Origin: Entomospira culicis
GTDB taxonomy: Bacteria > Spirochaetota > Spirochaetia > WRBN01
Assembly: GCF_028748145.1 (NCBI RefSeq)
Contig: NZ_CP118181.1
Span: forward strand, 751,433-815,432
Length of the DNA stretch: 64,000 nt
Direction: 5' to 3'
Shown: in pieces, positions 13,752-20,729 of the stretch
Layout: the number at the start of each line of letters is the position of its first letter
How positions within the stretch are numbered: the first letter of the stretch is position 1
Notes under the pieces: model-generated
Told to the model about the DNA's origin: nothing
The model's input: the letters and a program-made list of their open reading frames with translations, nothing else
The model's database searches: none
Program-made: the position numbers and the translations under genes

Positions 13752-13754
13752 ATG

Positions 13755-14564
13755 TCATGAATCATAAACCCCGCCCTGATCAAAGCCGTGTGGTTCTTGC
13801 TCCTCTACCTCGTCAATTGCCTCTTGATAATCATCAATGGAAGCTTGGTTATCGCTTTGGATCTGCTTAACATCACTTTGCCAAGCGGTATCCCAAAGGG
13901 TACTCATGCTGGTGATGGGCGGAATTAAGGTAGTGCCTGCTGTGCCTGCACCTGCGGTAGCACTGCTCAAGTATTGTACGATATTATCCAGATAACTTTT
14001 AGTGCTATCGGCTAAGCTTAAGATGGCATCGGCTAGGGTGCTATCAGCGTCAAAGCTCTTGTTAAGTGCTAATAACAGAGCTTGATAATAGCTATAATCA
14101 AGGGCAGTTAATTGTCTAGGCTCTGGCAAGCTGGCGATGCTTGGGGAAGGGGAGGGCTTACTTAACACGGCGGTAATCTGCCATTGCTTACGCTTGGCGT
14201 TAAACTGCCCCGTGCTTGCCAATACCGTAAAATAGCTCTGTTTACTATAAATAAAATCGCCTACCAAAATTGGCTGATGATGGAGGATGGTATTGTAACC
14301 GTTGGCTTGGCTTAGGTTATCTTTAAAGAGGAGGATGGCTTGCTGGTGTACTTCGCCTTGTCTATTTACGCCTTTACTAGAGTGCCATAGGTTAAATGAT
14401 TGAAAAATTGTATAAGGATGAAAAGGCGTGAGGTTAAAAGGTGCGCTAAAGCCACCCAATGCTTCGTCTTTAAGCAACTGGTGTGGATAGGGTAAGGTTG
14501 CATGCCCTAGCGATAAGAATAATGGGTCTAAAGGTAAGCCGATTTGACTTTTATATTGCCACAT
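13755..14564 (-). CDS. Tail/baseplate protein, unassigned
   Basis: 269 residues. The N-terminal two thirds look beta-rich; residues 150-200 are helical with LALNKSFDADSTLADAILSL; the C-terminus is acidic (IDDYQEAIDEVEEQEPHGFD). It is the first gene of the baseplate operon. Start ATG 14564 follows AGGAGAAGAGGTTT, and a 13-bp duplicate of its first codons lies beyond repeat unit 14 at 14642-14654. A baseplate hub or tail-assembly role is inferred only from position. Confidence 0.45.
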   Translation of the reverse strand: MWQYKSQIGLPLDPLFLSLGHATLPYPHQLLKDEALGGFSAPFNLTPFHPYTIFQSFNLWHSSKGVNRQGEVHQQAILLFKDNLSQANGYNTILHHQPILVGDFIYSKQSYFTVLASTGQFNAKRKQWQITAVLSKPSPSPSIASLPEPRQLTALDYSYYQALLLALNKSFDADSTLADAILSLADSTKSYLDNIVQYLSSATAGAGTAGTTLIPPITSMSTLWDTAWQSDVKQIQSDNQASIDDYQEAIDEVEEQEPHGFDQGGVYDS

Positions 14565-14575
14565 ACATAAACCTC

Positions 14576-14637
14576 TTCTCCTATTGATGTAAGTATGCTA
14601 TACTTATTTTAGTTGCCCTATGGGCATGAATTGAAAT
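14576..14637 (+). repeat. CRISPR-like repeat unit 14
   Basis: Weak TTCTCC (14576-14581), 17 nt, TGC-TATACT (14599-14604), 7 nt, repeat GTTGCCCTATGGGC ATGAATTGAAAT (14612-14637), 26 nt. Confidence 0.87.
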
Positions 14638-14651
14638 AAACTATATTGCCA

Positions 14652-14690
14652 CATGAGCATAGGATCGACTTAGACTAAAAAAGTTGATCC
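14652..14690 (-). promoter_or_regulatory. Conserved operon leader, copy C
   Basis: GGATCAACTTTTTTAGTC, TAAGTCGA (14665-14690) on the minus strand, 10 nt, then ATG-TGG-CAA-TAT (ending 14643), a copy of the first codons of the gene at 14564. Confidence 0.6.
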
Positions 14691-14694
14691 AATG

Positions 14695-14723
14695 TTGACA
14701 TAACAGTTAAGGGCTGGTATACT
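14695..14723 (+). promoter_or_regulatory. Consensus promoter of the vapD pair
   Basis: TTGACA (14695-14700), 17 nt, TATACT (14718-14723). The expected +1, 7 nt on, is the A of the ATG at 14730, so the message would be leaderless. Confidence 0.8.
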
Positions 14724-14729
14724 GTGGGC

Positions 14730-15116
14730 ATGTATGCAATCAGTTTTGATTTTAAAACCAAATGTTTAAAAGAGAATTATGGTAAAATTCCTAGCGTGCA
14801 AAGTCTCATTGAGCCTGAAGTGCTAACTGTCTTTGGTGAAGAACCTTTAGAGCCAGATGTACAACGCGCCTATACTGGGGCATATAATGCGATTCGTACC
14901 TATCTTAATAGTAAGGGTTTTCAGCGCATTCAAGGATCGGTTTATGTCTATAAGGGCACAGATGAAATTGAACAATATACCGTCTATCGTTATTTACTAC
15001 GCTTTGCGCGTCAAAATCCTTGGTTTGTGGCCTGCACTAAAGATCTTCGTATCTTTAAAATTGAAGAGTATAGCCGTGAAAATGTCATGAATGACCTTAA
15101 AGAGGATCTAGAATAA
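14730..15116 (+). CDS. vapD: VapD-like endoribonuclease 1 (Cas2-like fold)
   Basis: 128 residues from ATG 14730; a GTG at 14724 lies upstream of the predicted transcription start. The N-terminus MYAISFDF, the middle AYNAIRTYLNSKGFQRIQGS followed by VYVYKG, and the end DLRIFKIEEYS match the VapD family: a first beta strand with the catalytic Asp, a G(F)xxxQGSVY strand and a conserved (V/R)D(I/L)R(x)FK strand. VapD proteins are mRNA-cleaving toxins related to Cas2. It carries an insertion of about 20 residues (PSVQSLIEPEVLTVFGEEPL) after the first strand compared with short VapDs. A second copy follows after one base. Confidence 0.83.
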   Translation: MYAISFDFKTKCLKENYGKIPSVQSLIEPEVLTVFGEEPLEPDVQRAYTGAYNAIRTYLNSKGFQRIQGSVYVYKGTDEIEQYTVYRYLLRFARQNPWFVACTKDLRIFKIEEYSRENVMNDLKEDLE

Positions 15117-15117
15117 T

Positions 15118-15483
15118 ATGTATGCGATAACCTTTGATTTTGACACCGCTTGCTTAGAAAAGCACTTTAGTAGTGATGATGATATTGCCAGAGATTTAGA
15201 CATGGATATTATCTTACCCGCGCAAACCACGGAAAAAGTGAAACGTGCCTATACAAAGGCTTACTATCTGGTAAGACGCTACTTAGAGCAAAATGGCTTT
15301 GAATGGAAGCAAGGGTCGGTCTACTTCTATAAAGATAAGAGCATTCAAGATAACTTAATTGTCTTAAAGATTATTCGTAAAATGGCGAAGAAATACCCAT
15401 GGTTTTTAGATTGCTCGCGCGATGTACGTATGCTCAAAATTGAGGCAGAAAATGATGTGCTAGCTTTTCTCAAAGATGATTAG
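15118..15483 (+). CDS. vapD: VapD-like endoribonuclease 2
   Basis: 121 residues. It begins MYAITFDFDTACLEK and has LVRRYLEQNGFEWKQGSVYF and CSRDVRMLKIEAEND, a closer match to canonical VapD than its upstream neighbour. Its ATG lies 1 nt after the previous stop, so the two are co-translated from one message. Tandem divergent VapDs could form a heterodimer or a toxin with an inactive partner; no VapX-like antitoxin gene is visible. Two hairpins follow. Confidence 0.83.
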   Translation: MYAITFDFDTACLEKHFSSDDDIARDLDMDIILPAQTTEKVKRAYTKAYYLVRRYLEQNGFEWKQGSVYFYKDKSIQDNLIVLKIIRKMAKKYPWFLDCSRDVRMLKIEAENDVLAFLKDD

Positions 15484-15543
15484 TTGCCATCCATGAATGA
15501 ATGGCAACTAAGGCTGTTTCGACCTAGCTAGCCGAAACAATTT
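15483..15543 (+). terminator. Double hairpin after the vapD pair
   Basis: GTTGCCAT...ATGGCAAC (15483-15508) and TGTTTCG...CGAAACA (15515-15539) followed by ATTT. The second is the likelier terminator and is convergent with the next gene. The first begins GTTGCC like the dispersed repeats but lacks their 3' end. Confidence 0.6.
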
Positions 15544-15546
15544 ACG

Positions 15547-16032
15547 TTATTGATCCATATTGATACCAAAATCTTCCTTTGATTTATAGATCTTAAACCA
15601 ACTTGTAAAATCTAAAGTTTCATTGTTCTCATCCAAATAGTAATTATTATCTACGCCATTTACTGTGTGAACATAATAATAATGCTTGTTATCATGAAAT
15701 TTTATAGAATATTCTTCTTTACTTCCGTGGGCTTTTTTTATGGTATCAACCATATCACAATAGTTTTTATACTCACTTCCTAAACTATTGACATAATCTT
15801 CAAGCTTATTTGTATCGCCATAGTCATCAAACATTTTTGAATTATCCCAGCTGACTTCGATGTCGTCTTTTTCTAACAGTTTGTTTAATTTATCTACGTC
15901 GACCATGGCTTTACATTTTGGGTAGTCTTCTAGCCAGCTCTGAATTGCATCGATATCGAATTTTAACGATTCAATTCCAGAATCAATCGCAAATTTTATG
16001 TTTGATTGAATATCATCACTTACATTACACAT
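15547..16032 (-). CDS. Unknown AT-rich accessory protein
   Basis: 161 residues, acidic, rich in Asp, Asn, Tyr and Lys (for example DNKHYYYVHTVNGVDNNYYL). No signal peptide, membrane segment or known motif. Its base composition is clearly more AT-rich than the phage operon and it has its own strong promoter (16055-16082) and ribosome site (AGAGAGGTGAT), so it is probably expressed in the lysogen. It shares an accessory junction with the vapD pair; a role as antitoxin or Acr-like protein is possible but unsupported. Confidence 0.6.
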   Translation of the reverse strand: MCNVSDDIQSNIKFAIDSGIESLKFDIDAIQSWLEDYPKCKAMVDVDKLNKLLEKDDIEVSWDNSKMFDDYGDTNKLEDYVNSLGSEYKNYCDMVDTIKKAHGSKEEYSIKFHDNKHYYYVHTVNGVDNNYYLDENNETLDFTSWFKIYKSKEDFGINMDQ

Positions 16033-16054
16033 AATGTATCACCTCTCTTTAGTT

Positions 16055-16082
16055 ATTATAATTATTATAGTTATTTTGTCAA
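16055..16082 (-). promoter_or_regulatory. Strong promoter of the accessory gene
   Basis: Minus-strand TTGACA (16077-16082), 16 nt, TATAAT (16055-16060); both hexamers are perfect consensus. AGAGAGG and the ATG follow. Confidence 0.8.
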
Positions 16083-16092
16083 TATAGTTTTT

Positions 16093-16314
16093 CTAATATT
16101 TAAAATAAATTTTTCCTAGCTCTAGCCAGAGGTTACTCTCATCAAGGCTAAAGTAATCAAGACCTTTGACCAAAGCACCATCAACCAACGCATAGGCTTT
16201 TGCTGGGTCGTCAAAGTGCTTGATAAAAAGCAGGTGTTCACCGATGCTAATGCGCAAAGAAGGTACGACAACGTTGTAGGTGGTTGAGAGAATATAGGTG
16301 ATATTTAATTTCAT
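16093..16314 (-). CDS. Small phage tail-region protein
   Basis: 73 residues from ATG 16314, which follows GGGAGGCTAGCC and starts just after the upstream stop; the longer frame to 16398 overlaps that gene. It is beta-rich (SLRISIGEHLLFIKHFDDPA) and ends in a short helix. The family is not recognised; its place between the tape-measure/baseplate operon genes suggests a small tail component. Confidence 0.5.
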   Translation of the reverse strand: MKLNITYILSTTYNVVVPSLRISIGEHLLFIKHFDDPAKAYALVDGALVKGLDYFSLDESNLWLELGKIYFKY

Positions 16315-16316
16315 GG

Positions 16317-16913
16317 CTAGCCTCCCACCAAGCCGGCATTGCCCACATCGATAGAGACAGGCGGTTCTTGAGGCACCTCTGTTTCGGGCTTTCGCCACTC
16401 CATACCTGCCTCTTTCAGCACCAGACTAATAATCACACTGTTATCATCAACATAATCACAATTATATTGGTCTAAGATGCACAAGGGCATGATAGCAACT
16501 TGCCCCATAAAGCTAAACATGTAGGGGATAGCAAAAAAGGAGACTGCACCCAAAAAGCTCTGTTTTCTTGAGCCACTGGCTCTGGCTTGTTGAAAGTCGC
16601 TCACGTGCTTACTAGAGACAATTTCATTCCAGCTACCCGTGGTGGGGATGGTTGGCTCTTTTAATCGGGCGATAAGCTCAAATTGGGTTTGCAAGCGTAG
16701 TAAGGTGAGGCGTTGCACGCGTAGCATTGGCTCTAGCTGAAACTTTAAGCCCAAGGTTAAGGCGCGGACAATTGGCGTTACATGTGGCTCTTCTTCGCTG
16801 GCACTATCGTGGGTGCTGTACTGGAGTTGCATCTTTTGCGTAACAACAATATGCTGGGGTAGGTTGACAGGAATACCGTTGATGGCTAATAATATTTGCT
16901 TTTGCATGACCAT
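16317..16913 (-). CDS. Tail / baseplate protein downstream of the tape-measure gene
   Basis: 198 residues from ATG 16913, chosen because the conserved operon leader lies exactly 10 nt upstream; the longer frame to 17114 runs through toxin-antitoxin-like locus 2. It starts MVMQKQILLAINGIPVNLPQ, which resembles phage proteins that bind the tail tip (a DUF-type baseplate-spike/hub neighbour), and has a long helix around residues 80-115. It contains a hydrophobic stretch (SFFAIPYMFSFMGQVAIMPL). Function not assigned. Confidence 0.5.
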   Translation of the reverse strand: MVMQKQILLAINGIPVNLPQHIVVTQKMQLQYSTHDSASEEEPHVTPIVRALTLGLKFQLEPMLRVQRLTLLRLQTQFELIARLKEPTIPTTGSWNEIVSSKHVSDFQQARASGSRKQSFLGAVSFFAIPYMFSFMGQVAIMPLCILDQYNCDYVDDNSVIISLVLKEAGMEWRKPETEVPQEPPVSIDVGNAGLVGG

Positions 16914-16948
16914 ACTTGGCATATCGACAAAGCGATAAAAAGTTGCGT
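16914..16948 (-). promoter_or_regulatory. Conserved operon leader, copy D
   Basis: ACGCAACTTTTTATCGC, TTTGTCGA (16924-16948) on the minus strand, 10 nt, ATG at 16913. The shared core is CGCAACTTTTTA...TCGA. Confidence 0.6.
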
Positions 16949-16955
16949 TTAAGAA

Positions 16956-16984
16956 TTGTTTAAAATAAGTTTTTGTGTTATACT
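16956..16984 (+). promoter_or_regulatory. Promoter of small hydrophobic peptide 2
   Basis: TTGTTT (16956-16961), 17 nt, TATACT (16979-16984), followed by a leader of about 95 nt with a TGCC-GTT-GGCA hairpin also seen in the other two loci. Confidence 0.65.
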
Positions 16985-17085
16985 GATGGCAATAAGAAAG
17001 AAGTAGGAAGAATGCCGTTGGCAGTGGTTGGCTAAAACTAAGCCTCCCGATTGTTGACGCTTTCGAGAGGCTACTAAGGAGGTAC

Positions 17086-17157
17086 ATGATGTACCACTTT
17101 GGGAAAATCGTCATGATAATGGCGATACTCTTCTTCTTTATCCAAAAACTCTATTAG
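17086..17157 (+). CDS. Small hydrophobic peptide 2 (type I toxin-like)
   Basis: 23 residues from ATG 17086 or 22 from ATG 17089; the second has the better spacing from AAGGAGG. The sequence is MMYHFGKIVMIMAILFFFIQ then KLY: one membrane span, Lys near each end. The ribosome site and start lie in GGTACAT-G-ATGTACC, a perfect hairpin that could block initiation. Very similar in plan to peptide 3. Confidence 0.72.
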   Translation: MMYHFGKIVMIMAILFFFIQKLY

Positions 17158-17166
17158 GTTAGAGTT

Positions 17167-17194
17167 CCCGTCCTTACCAGAGGGCGGGTTTTTT
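17167..17194 (+). terminator. Terminator of peptide locus 2
   Basis: CCCGTCCT-TACCAG-AGGGCGGG (17167-17188) followed by TTTTTTAT, a strong rightward intrinsic terminator. Confidence 0.85.
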
Positions 17195-17236
17195 ATATCT
17201 TCAGTATACCACGGTTGCGCTATTTTGTCAAATGCA

Positions 17237-18523
17237 TTATTGCACATGGGTGCTGTCGGTTAGATCTTCCACTTGCCTGCGTGCTAATTCCTCTTTGATA
17301 GCATCATAGCCTTGACCCACACGGGGATTACTTGCATGCACATTGAACTTTTGTAGATCAGTCAAGCCTTCATACCAAGCTATCCATGCCTGTAGCTCTT
17401 GGGTATTGAAATTCTCTAAACCCCAGTCTTTAATGCTTCCTAAAAAACCTCTTTCTACATGATCATAAATATTGATATCTTTACCATCGTAGGCATTGAA
17501 TCCTAAATTATTAGCAAGTTCCTTAGGACTAGGCAGGCGCTCTATCAAGTTGCCAATCGCCTCTACTACAAAGTTTAAAGCGGTGGTGAGCGGAGGCAAG
17601 ACGTGTACGGCTAAATTGGTGAAGGTGTCGCTTAGCAATGCAAACATATCCTCCATTGCTTTTTGAGTCTCCATCGCTTTACTAAAGCCATCCTGATTGA
17701 GCGATTTACTCGTGCGCGCATAGCTATCTCGTTCGCTCTGTAGTGTTTCTGCCACCATACTTTGACTACCGCTACCCACTACGTGCATAATACGCTGGGC
17801 TTCGGCTAACATCATTGCCACCGCATGTTGATTTTGTAGGTCAGCGTTGCGTGCATCGGCTTGATTGAGGCCATTAACGCCATTAAATCTACTGCTATTA
17901 AACAAGGCTAAGTAATCCTCGGTGCTAAGGGCGTTGAAGGTATTTTGCAAGCGTGCTTGTTGTTTGCCGGCAATGCCTAAGTCATCTAGGGTAATTTCCC
18001 CACTATCTAATAACTTACGTATCTCTAGGGCGTTGTTGAGAACATCATCGCTTTCAAAGGTGATATCGCGTTCACGATCGCCACTGCCTATTGTGCCACT
18101 CTCCATCACACGCTGTACTTGCATCAGAAATTGATCATAGGCTTGTTGTTGTCCCCCACTCAATCCCGCCGATGCCATGGTCAGCTCATGCCGTGCCACC
18201 CGTTCTACGGTGGTATCTAGCTCCCCAGCTGTTTCATTCATCGCACCCAAACTATCGCTTGCCTCTTTGATGCTACTCTTCATCTCGTCAAACTTGGCTA
18301 TGATGCGGTTGAGCATCGCAAAGATGGCTTGTCCTGCCACCTGTCCACGACTCACCGCACCACCCATCTTGCGCATGCTGGTTTGAATCTCTAGGCTAAT
18401 GTTGCGGGTGGCATCGGTTACCTCACTCTTTACATCATTGCCTAGCTCTTTGGAGGCTTTTTGGCTCGCATTGCGATCTAAGAATGGGGCGATAAAGACT
18501 TTAAAGCTACTAAGGGCGGACAT
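17237..18523 (-). CDS. Tape-measure-like tail protein
   Basis: 428 residues, mostly long helices, with Ala/Gly-rich hydrophobic pieces at 45-75 and 300-325 (LPPLTTALNFVVEAIGNLIE) typical of tape-measure proteins, though short for the class. It would set tail length and help DNA entry. It follows the tube and chaperone-like genes, the standard order. ATG 18523 follows CAAGGAGTAAAAT. Its first 14 nt (ATGTCCGCCCTTAG) are duplicated on the far side of repeat unit 15. Confidence 0.68.
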   Translation of the reverse strand: MSALSSFKVFIAPFLDRNASQKASKELGNDVKSEVTDATRNISLEIQTSMRKMGGAVSRGQVAGQAIFAMLNRIIAKFDEMKSSIKEASDSLGAMNETAGELDTTVERVARHELTMASAGLSGGQQQAYDQFLMQVQRVMESGTIGSGDRERDITFESDDVLNNALEIRKLLDSGEITLDDLGIAGKQQARLQNTFNALSTEDYLALFNSSRFNGVNGLNQADARNADLQNQHAVAMMLAEAQRIMHVVGSGSQSMVAETLQSERDSYARTSKSLNQDGFSKAMETQKAMEDMFALLSDTFTNLAVHVLPPLTTALNFVVEAIGNLIERLPSPKELANNLGFNAYDGKDINIYDHVERGFLGSIKDWGLENFNTQELQAWIAWYEGLTDLQKFNVHASNPRVGQGYDAIKEELARRQVEDLTDSTHVQ

Positions 18524-18533
18524 ATTTTACTCC

Positions 18534-18596
18534 TTGCAATATTGCTCTAGGCATGCTATACTGTTTCTAGTTGCCACTTGTGGTATGAATTGAAAC
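18534..18596 (+). repeat. CRISPR-like repeat unit 15
   Basis: TTGCAA (18534-18539), 17 nt, TGC-TATACT (18557-18562), 7 nt, repeat GTTGCCACTTGTGGT ATGAATTGAAAC (18570-18596), stem CCAC/GTGG. Confidence 0.88.
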
Positions 18597-18609
18597 CTAA
18601 GGGCGGACA

Positions 18610-19209
18610 TTATTTGACTCCACGGGTGGCCGTTTGCTTGAGTACTTCGCCTAGAAAGTGGGCTAGACCTTTGCTGGGGTCGTCTGCCATCATCTTCTCT
18701 AGGCTGGTCAAGCGTGCGACATCCTCCATCACGTGTAAAGCCAAATCTTCATCAAAACCTTTACAATAATATGTCCACATATTGACGATATCCAACTTGA
18801 CAATGCCTTCAGCAAAAACAAAAATCGCCTTAAAAACCGCATCAACAGGCAAGTCATCGATGCGGTAGGCATCTAAGTAGACACCGTACTCATCGCGCAC
18901 ATACTGTGAGACGGCTAGCCAAATCTGCTCGGGATGAAACATCATCAAATTAGCCAAACCATACGGCTCTAGCTCAGGATCTTTTTGTGTGCTAAGCGTC
19001 TTGCGGTGAATGTAGAGATTCAAAAACCCACCCACCACCTTCACCATATAGAGCATTTTGGTTAAATCCGCAGGCGGATCAAAGAGGAGCGTGGGCGTTT
19101 TTCTTGCTTCTGGCTCTAAAGGCGTGGCTTCTCGTGCCTCTTGGCTTGCGTCTAAACTGCTCTTTAAATTGATACTTGCTTGACGTTTACTCAATGTCTG
19201 CTCCTTCAT
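18610..19209 (-). CDS. Putative tail assembly chaperone
   Basis: 199 residues between the tube gene and the tape-measure gene, the place of tail assembly chaperones. The N-terminal 50 residues are polar and low in structure; the rest is helical (PEQIWLAVSQYVRDEYGVYL). No slippery heptamer for the classical chaperone frameshift was found near its end. It overlaps the tube gene's end by 23 nt, so coupling is likely. The family is not certain. Confidence 0.5.
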   Translation of the reverse strand: MKEQTLSKRQASINLKSSLDASQEAREATPLEPEARKTPTLLFDPPADLTKMLYMVKVVGGFLNLYIHRKTLSTQKDPELEPYGLANLMMFHPEQIWLAVSQYVRDEYGVYLDAYRIDDLPVDAVFKAIFVFAEGIVKLDIVNMWTYYCKGFDEDLALHVMEDVARLTSLEKMMADDPSKGLAHFLGEVLKQTATRGVK

Positions 19210-19636
19210 CGCTCACTTCATTGATTAAGCTAAAGGTTAAGGTTATCGTCGGCTCACCCCCAAACTGCGGAATGCTCACCGTTGGCTTGCTTGCTAGCAC
19301 AAAGTCGCTAAAGGTGCGTTGCGTATACTTTCTCGTGCTATCGTTGTGTAAGTAGGCTTTATGCACAAAGCTCTTCTTTAGTCGCCTTACGCCATTAAGT
19401 TGATCGTTCCATACTCCAACCAAACCATTATAGATGCTACTAGGCATGGCATTAATCGTTACCGTGCAACTATCGGGGCTGTTGGCATTGTTGTAGATAT
19501 AACCGCCATCCTTGGTAATCGCCATACTCGATCCGTTCTGGATATCACCACCACTCATACTGGTGGGTGAGTACATAAAACTGCCTACTTGAAAACTGAT
19601 ACTAAAGCGGTTGGTATTGGCACTGTCCCTTCTCAT
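19187..19636 (-). CDS. Tail tube protein (DUF3277-like)
   Basis: 149 residues from ATG 19636, preferred because AGAAGGGGGCAG precedes it. It is beta-rich with SISFQVGSFMYSPTSMSGGD, KDGGYIYNNANSPDSCTVTI and QRTFSDFVLASKPTVSIPQF, the pattern of the DUF3277 tube family found beside DUF3383 sheaths. It forms the inner tube of the contractile tail. A short upstream frame starting with the same residues (MRRDSA) reads through repeat unit 16 and ends on its ATG. Confidence 0.72.
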   Translation of the reverse strand: MRRDSANTNRFSISFQVGSFMYSPTSMSGGDIQNGSSMAITKDGGYIYNNANSPDSCTVTINAMPSSIYNGLVGVWNDQLNGVRRLKKSFVHKAYLHNDSTRKYTQRTFSDFVLASKPTVSIPQFGGEPTITLTFSLINEVSDEGADIE

Positions 19637-19645
19637 ACTGCCCCC

Positions 19646-19708
19646 TTCTCTTTTTGATATAAACATGCTATACTATGGTCATGTTGCCCTACGGGCATGA
19701 ATTGAAAC
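19646..19708 (+). repeat. CRISPR-like repeat unit 16
   Basis: Weak TTCTCT (19646-19651), 17 nt, TGC-TATACT (19669-19674), 8 nt, repeat GTTGCCCTACGGGC ATGAATTGAAAC (19683-19708) with a 5-bp stem TGCCC/GGGCA and loop TAC. Confidence 0.9.
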
Positions 19709-19754
19709 GCACTGTCTCGTCGCATAATTTATTCTCCTTAATTAATATATATGT

Positions 19755-20726
19755 TTAGCTTGCAGTAATGTGGACACGGGTTTGGCGATGCTCACCGGTA
19801 AAGCCAAACTGAATATCTTCGATGCTAATGATGCCCTGCACCATGTCGCTTTGGCTAATACTATCCAACGATGCAACCCGAATGCTCGGACTGCCACTTA
19901 ACACCGGCAAAAAGCTAGCAATACTGGCTAAGATAGTAGCTGGCATGAGTTCTAAGTTTTCGGCTAGGCTATTGCCTTGATTGGTCAATTCAGCGATGGC
20001 ATCCATCACCGCTTCAATCGCGTACATCTCATACAGTATCGTGTAGAGTTGTCTACCGCCGACAAAGAGCGCAAAAGGATAAGTCTTTTGGTGGCTCTTA
20101 ATCCAAAAGCTAAACATTTCGGCACTTAATAAGTCGGCAACTGTGGTGCTGGTGATGCCCTTGTAGCTGGGGTTGGTAATGCGATTGGTTGCCGTGGGCT
20201 TACCACTTTGACGCTGTGCCATTGCCGTAATCGTCATCACCACTTTGCCATCTAAATCGCTATCCAAAAAGACCCCGATATGATCGTTTTGCTGTAGCCC
20301 TTTGGGTACGGCACTCTCATCGGTTACCGTAAGCATGGTGGCGATAGTAGGGGAGGGCATGGCTTGCGCTTCTAGGAAGAGCTGACTCACCGCATGGGTC
20401 AAGACGATAACGCTATAATTATCGATATCTTGGTAGAGAGAGGTTAAAACGGCCTTGAGGTCGTCGCTATCGGCTACGGCGGTAACATAAAGATAGCTCT
20501 CAAAGGTGCTAAACTCGGCAAGGTCAGCGATGGCTTTAATCTCCTCGGGTATGGCTACATCCTTAACTATGCGGATCGGTTCTAAGATGGCTTGCTCACT
20601 CCTGCCTACCACTACCACATTACCCACCCGACTAGGCACGGGGGCTAAAGGCGTGGTTTGGCTCACCTTAACCACAAAGGCTCGAAAATTGCTACGTGAG
20701 ACATTACTGGGGATAAATATTGGCAT
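19755..20726 (-). CDS. Tail sheath-like protein (DUF3383 type)
   Basis: 323 residues. Paired Ile/Val-rich beta strands, the central YVTAVADSDDLKAVLTSLYQ segment, KSHQKTYPFALFVGGRQLYT and the C-terminal DMVQGIISIEDIQFGFTGEH follow the plan of DUF3383 sheath proteins, which resemble Mu-type sheaths. This is the evidence for a contractile tail. It lies between connector genes and the tube gene, the standard order. ATG 20726 follows AAGGAGAATAAA. Confidence 0.72.
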   Translation of the reverse strand: MPIFIPSNVSRSNFRAFVVKVSQTTPLAPVPSRVGNVVVVGRSEQAILEPIRIVKDVAIPEEIKAIADLAEFSTFESYLYVTAVADSDDLKAVLTSLYQDIDNYSVIVLTHAVSQLFLEAQAMPSPTIATMLTVTDESAVPKGLQQNDHIGVFLDSDLDGKVVMTITAMAQRQSGKPTATNRITNPSYKGITSTTVADLLSAEMFSFWIKSHQKTYPFALFVGGRQLYTILYEMYAIEAVMDAIAELTNQGNSLAENLELMPATILASIASFLPVLSGSPSIRVASLDSISQSDMVQGIISIEDIQFGFTGEHRQTRVHITAS

Positions 20727-20729
20727 GTT

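Larger units (their letters stand above)
17030..17231 (-). ncRNA. Predicted antisense antitoxin RNA 2
   Basis: Minus-strand TTGACA (17226-17231), N17, TATACT (17203-17208) predicts an RNA from about 17196 to the hairpin GCCTC...GAGGC (17042-17071) with TTAGTTTTAG after it, about 165 nt, fully antisense to peptide gene 2. Confidence 0.68.

Noticed and set aside
15483-15508. GTTGCCAT...ATGGCAAC as a repeat copy
   Set aside because: It is a symmetric hairpin lacking the ATGAATTGAAAC end; treated as part of the vapD 3' structure.
16923-17114. N-terminal extension of the 16317 gene
   Set aside because: It would run through the antisense of peptide locus 2, and the conserved leader places the start at 16913.
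3899-19708. A hairpin-plus-TATAGCAT promoter on the gene strand (N4-like)
   Set aside because: TATAGCAT is simply the complement of the extended -10 TGC-TATACT; no gene-strand -35 is conserved, while the opposite strand has a -35 at constant 17-nt spacing and a fixed 7-8 nt to the repeat.
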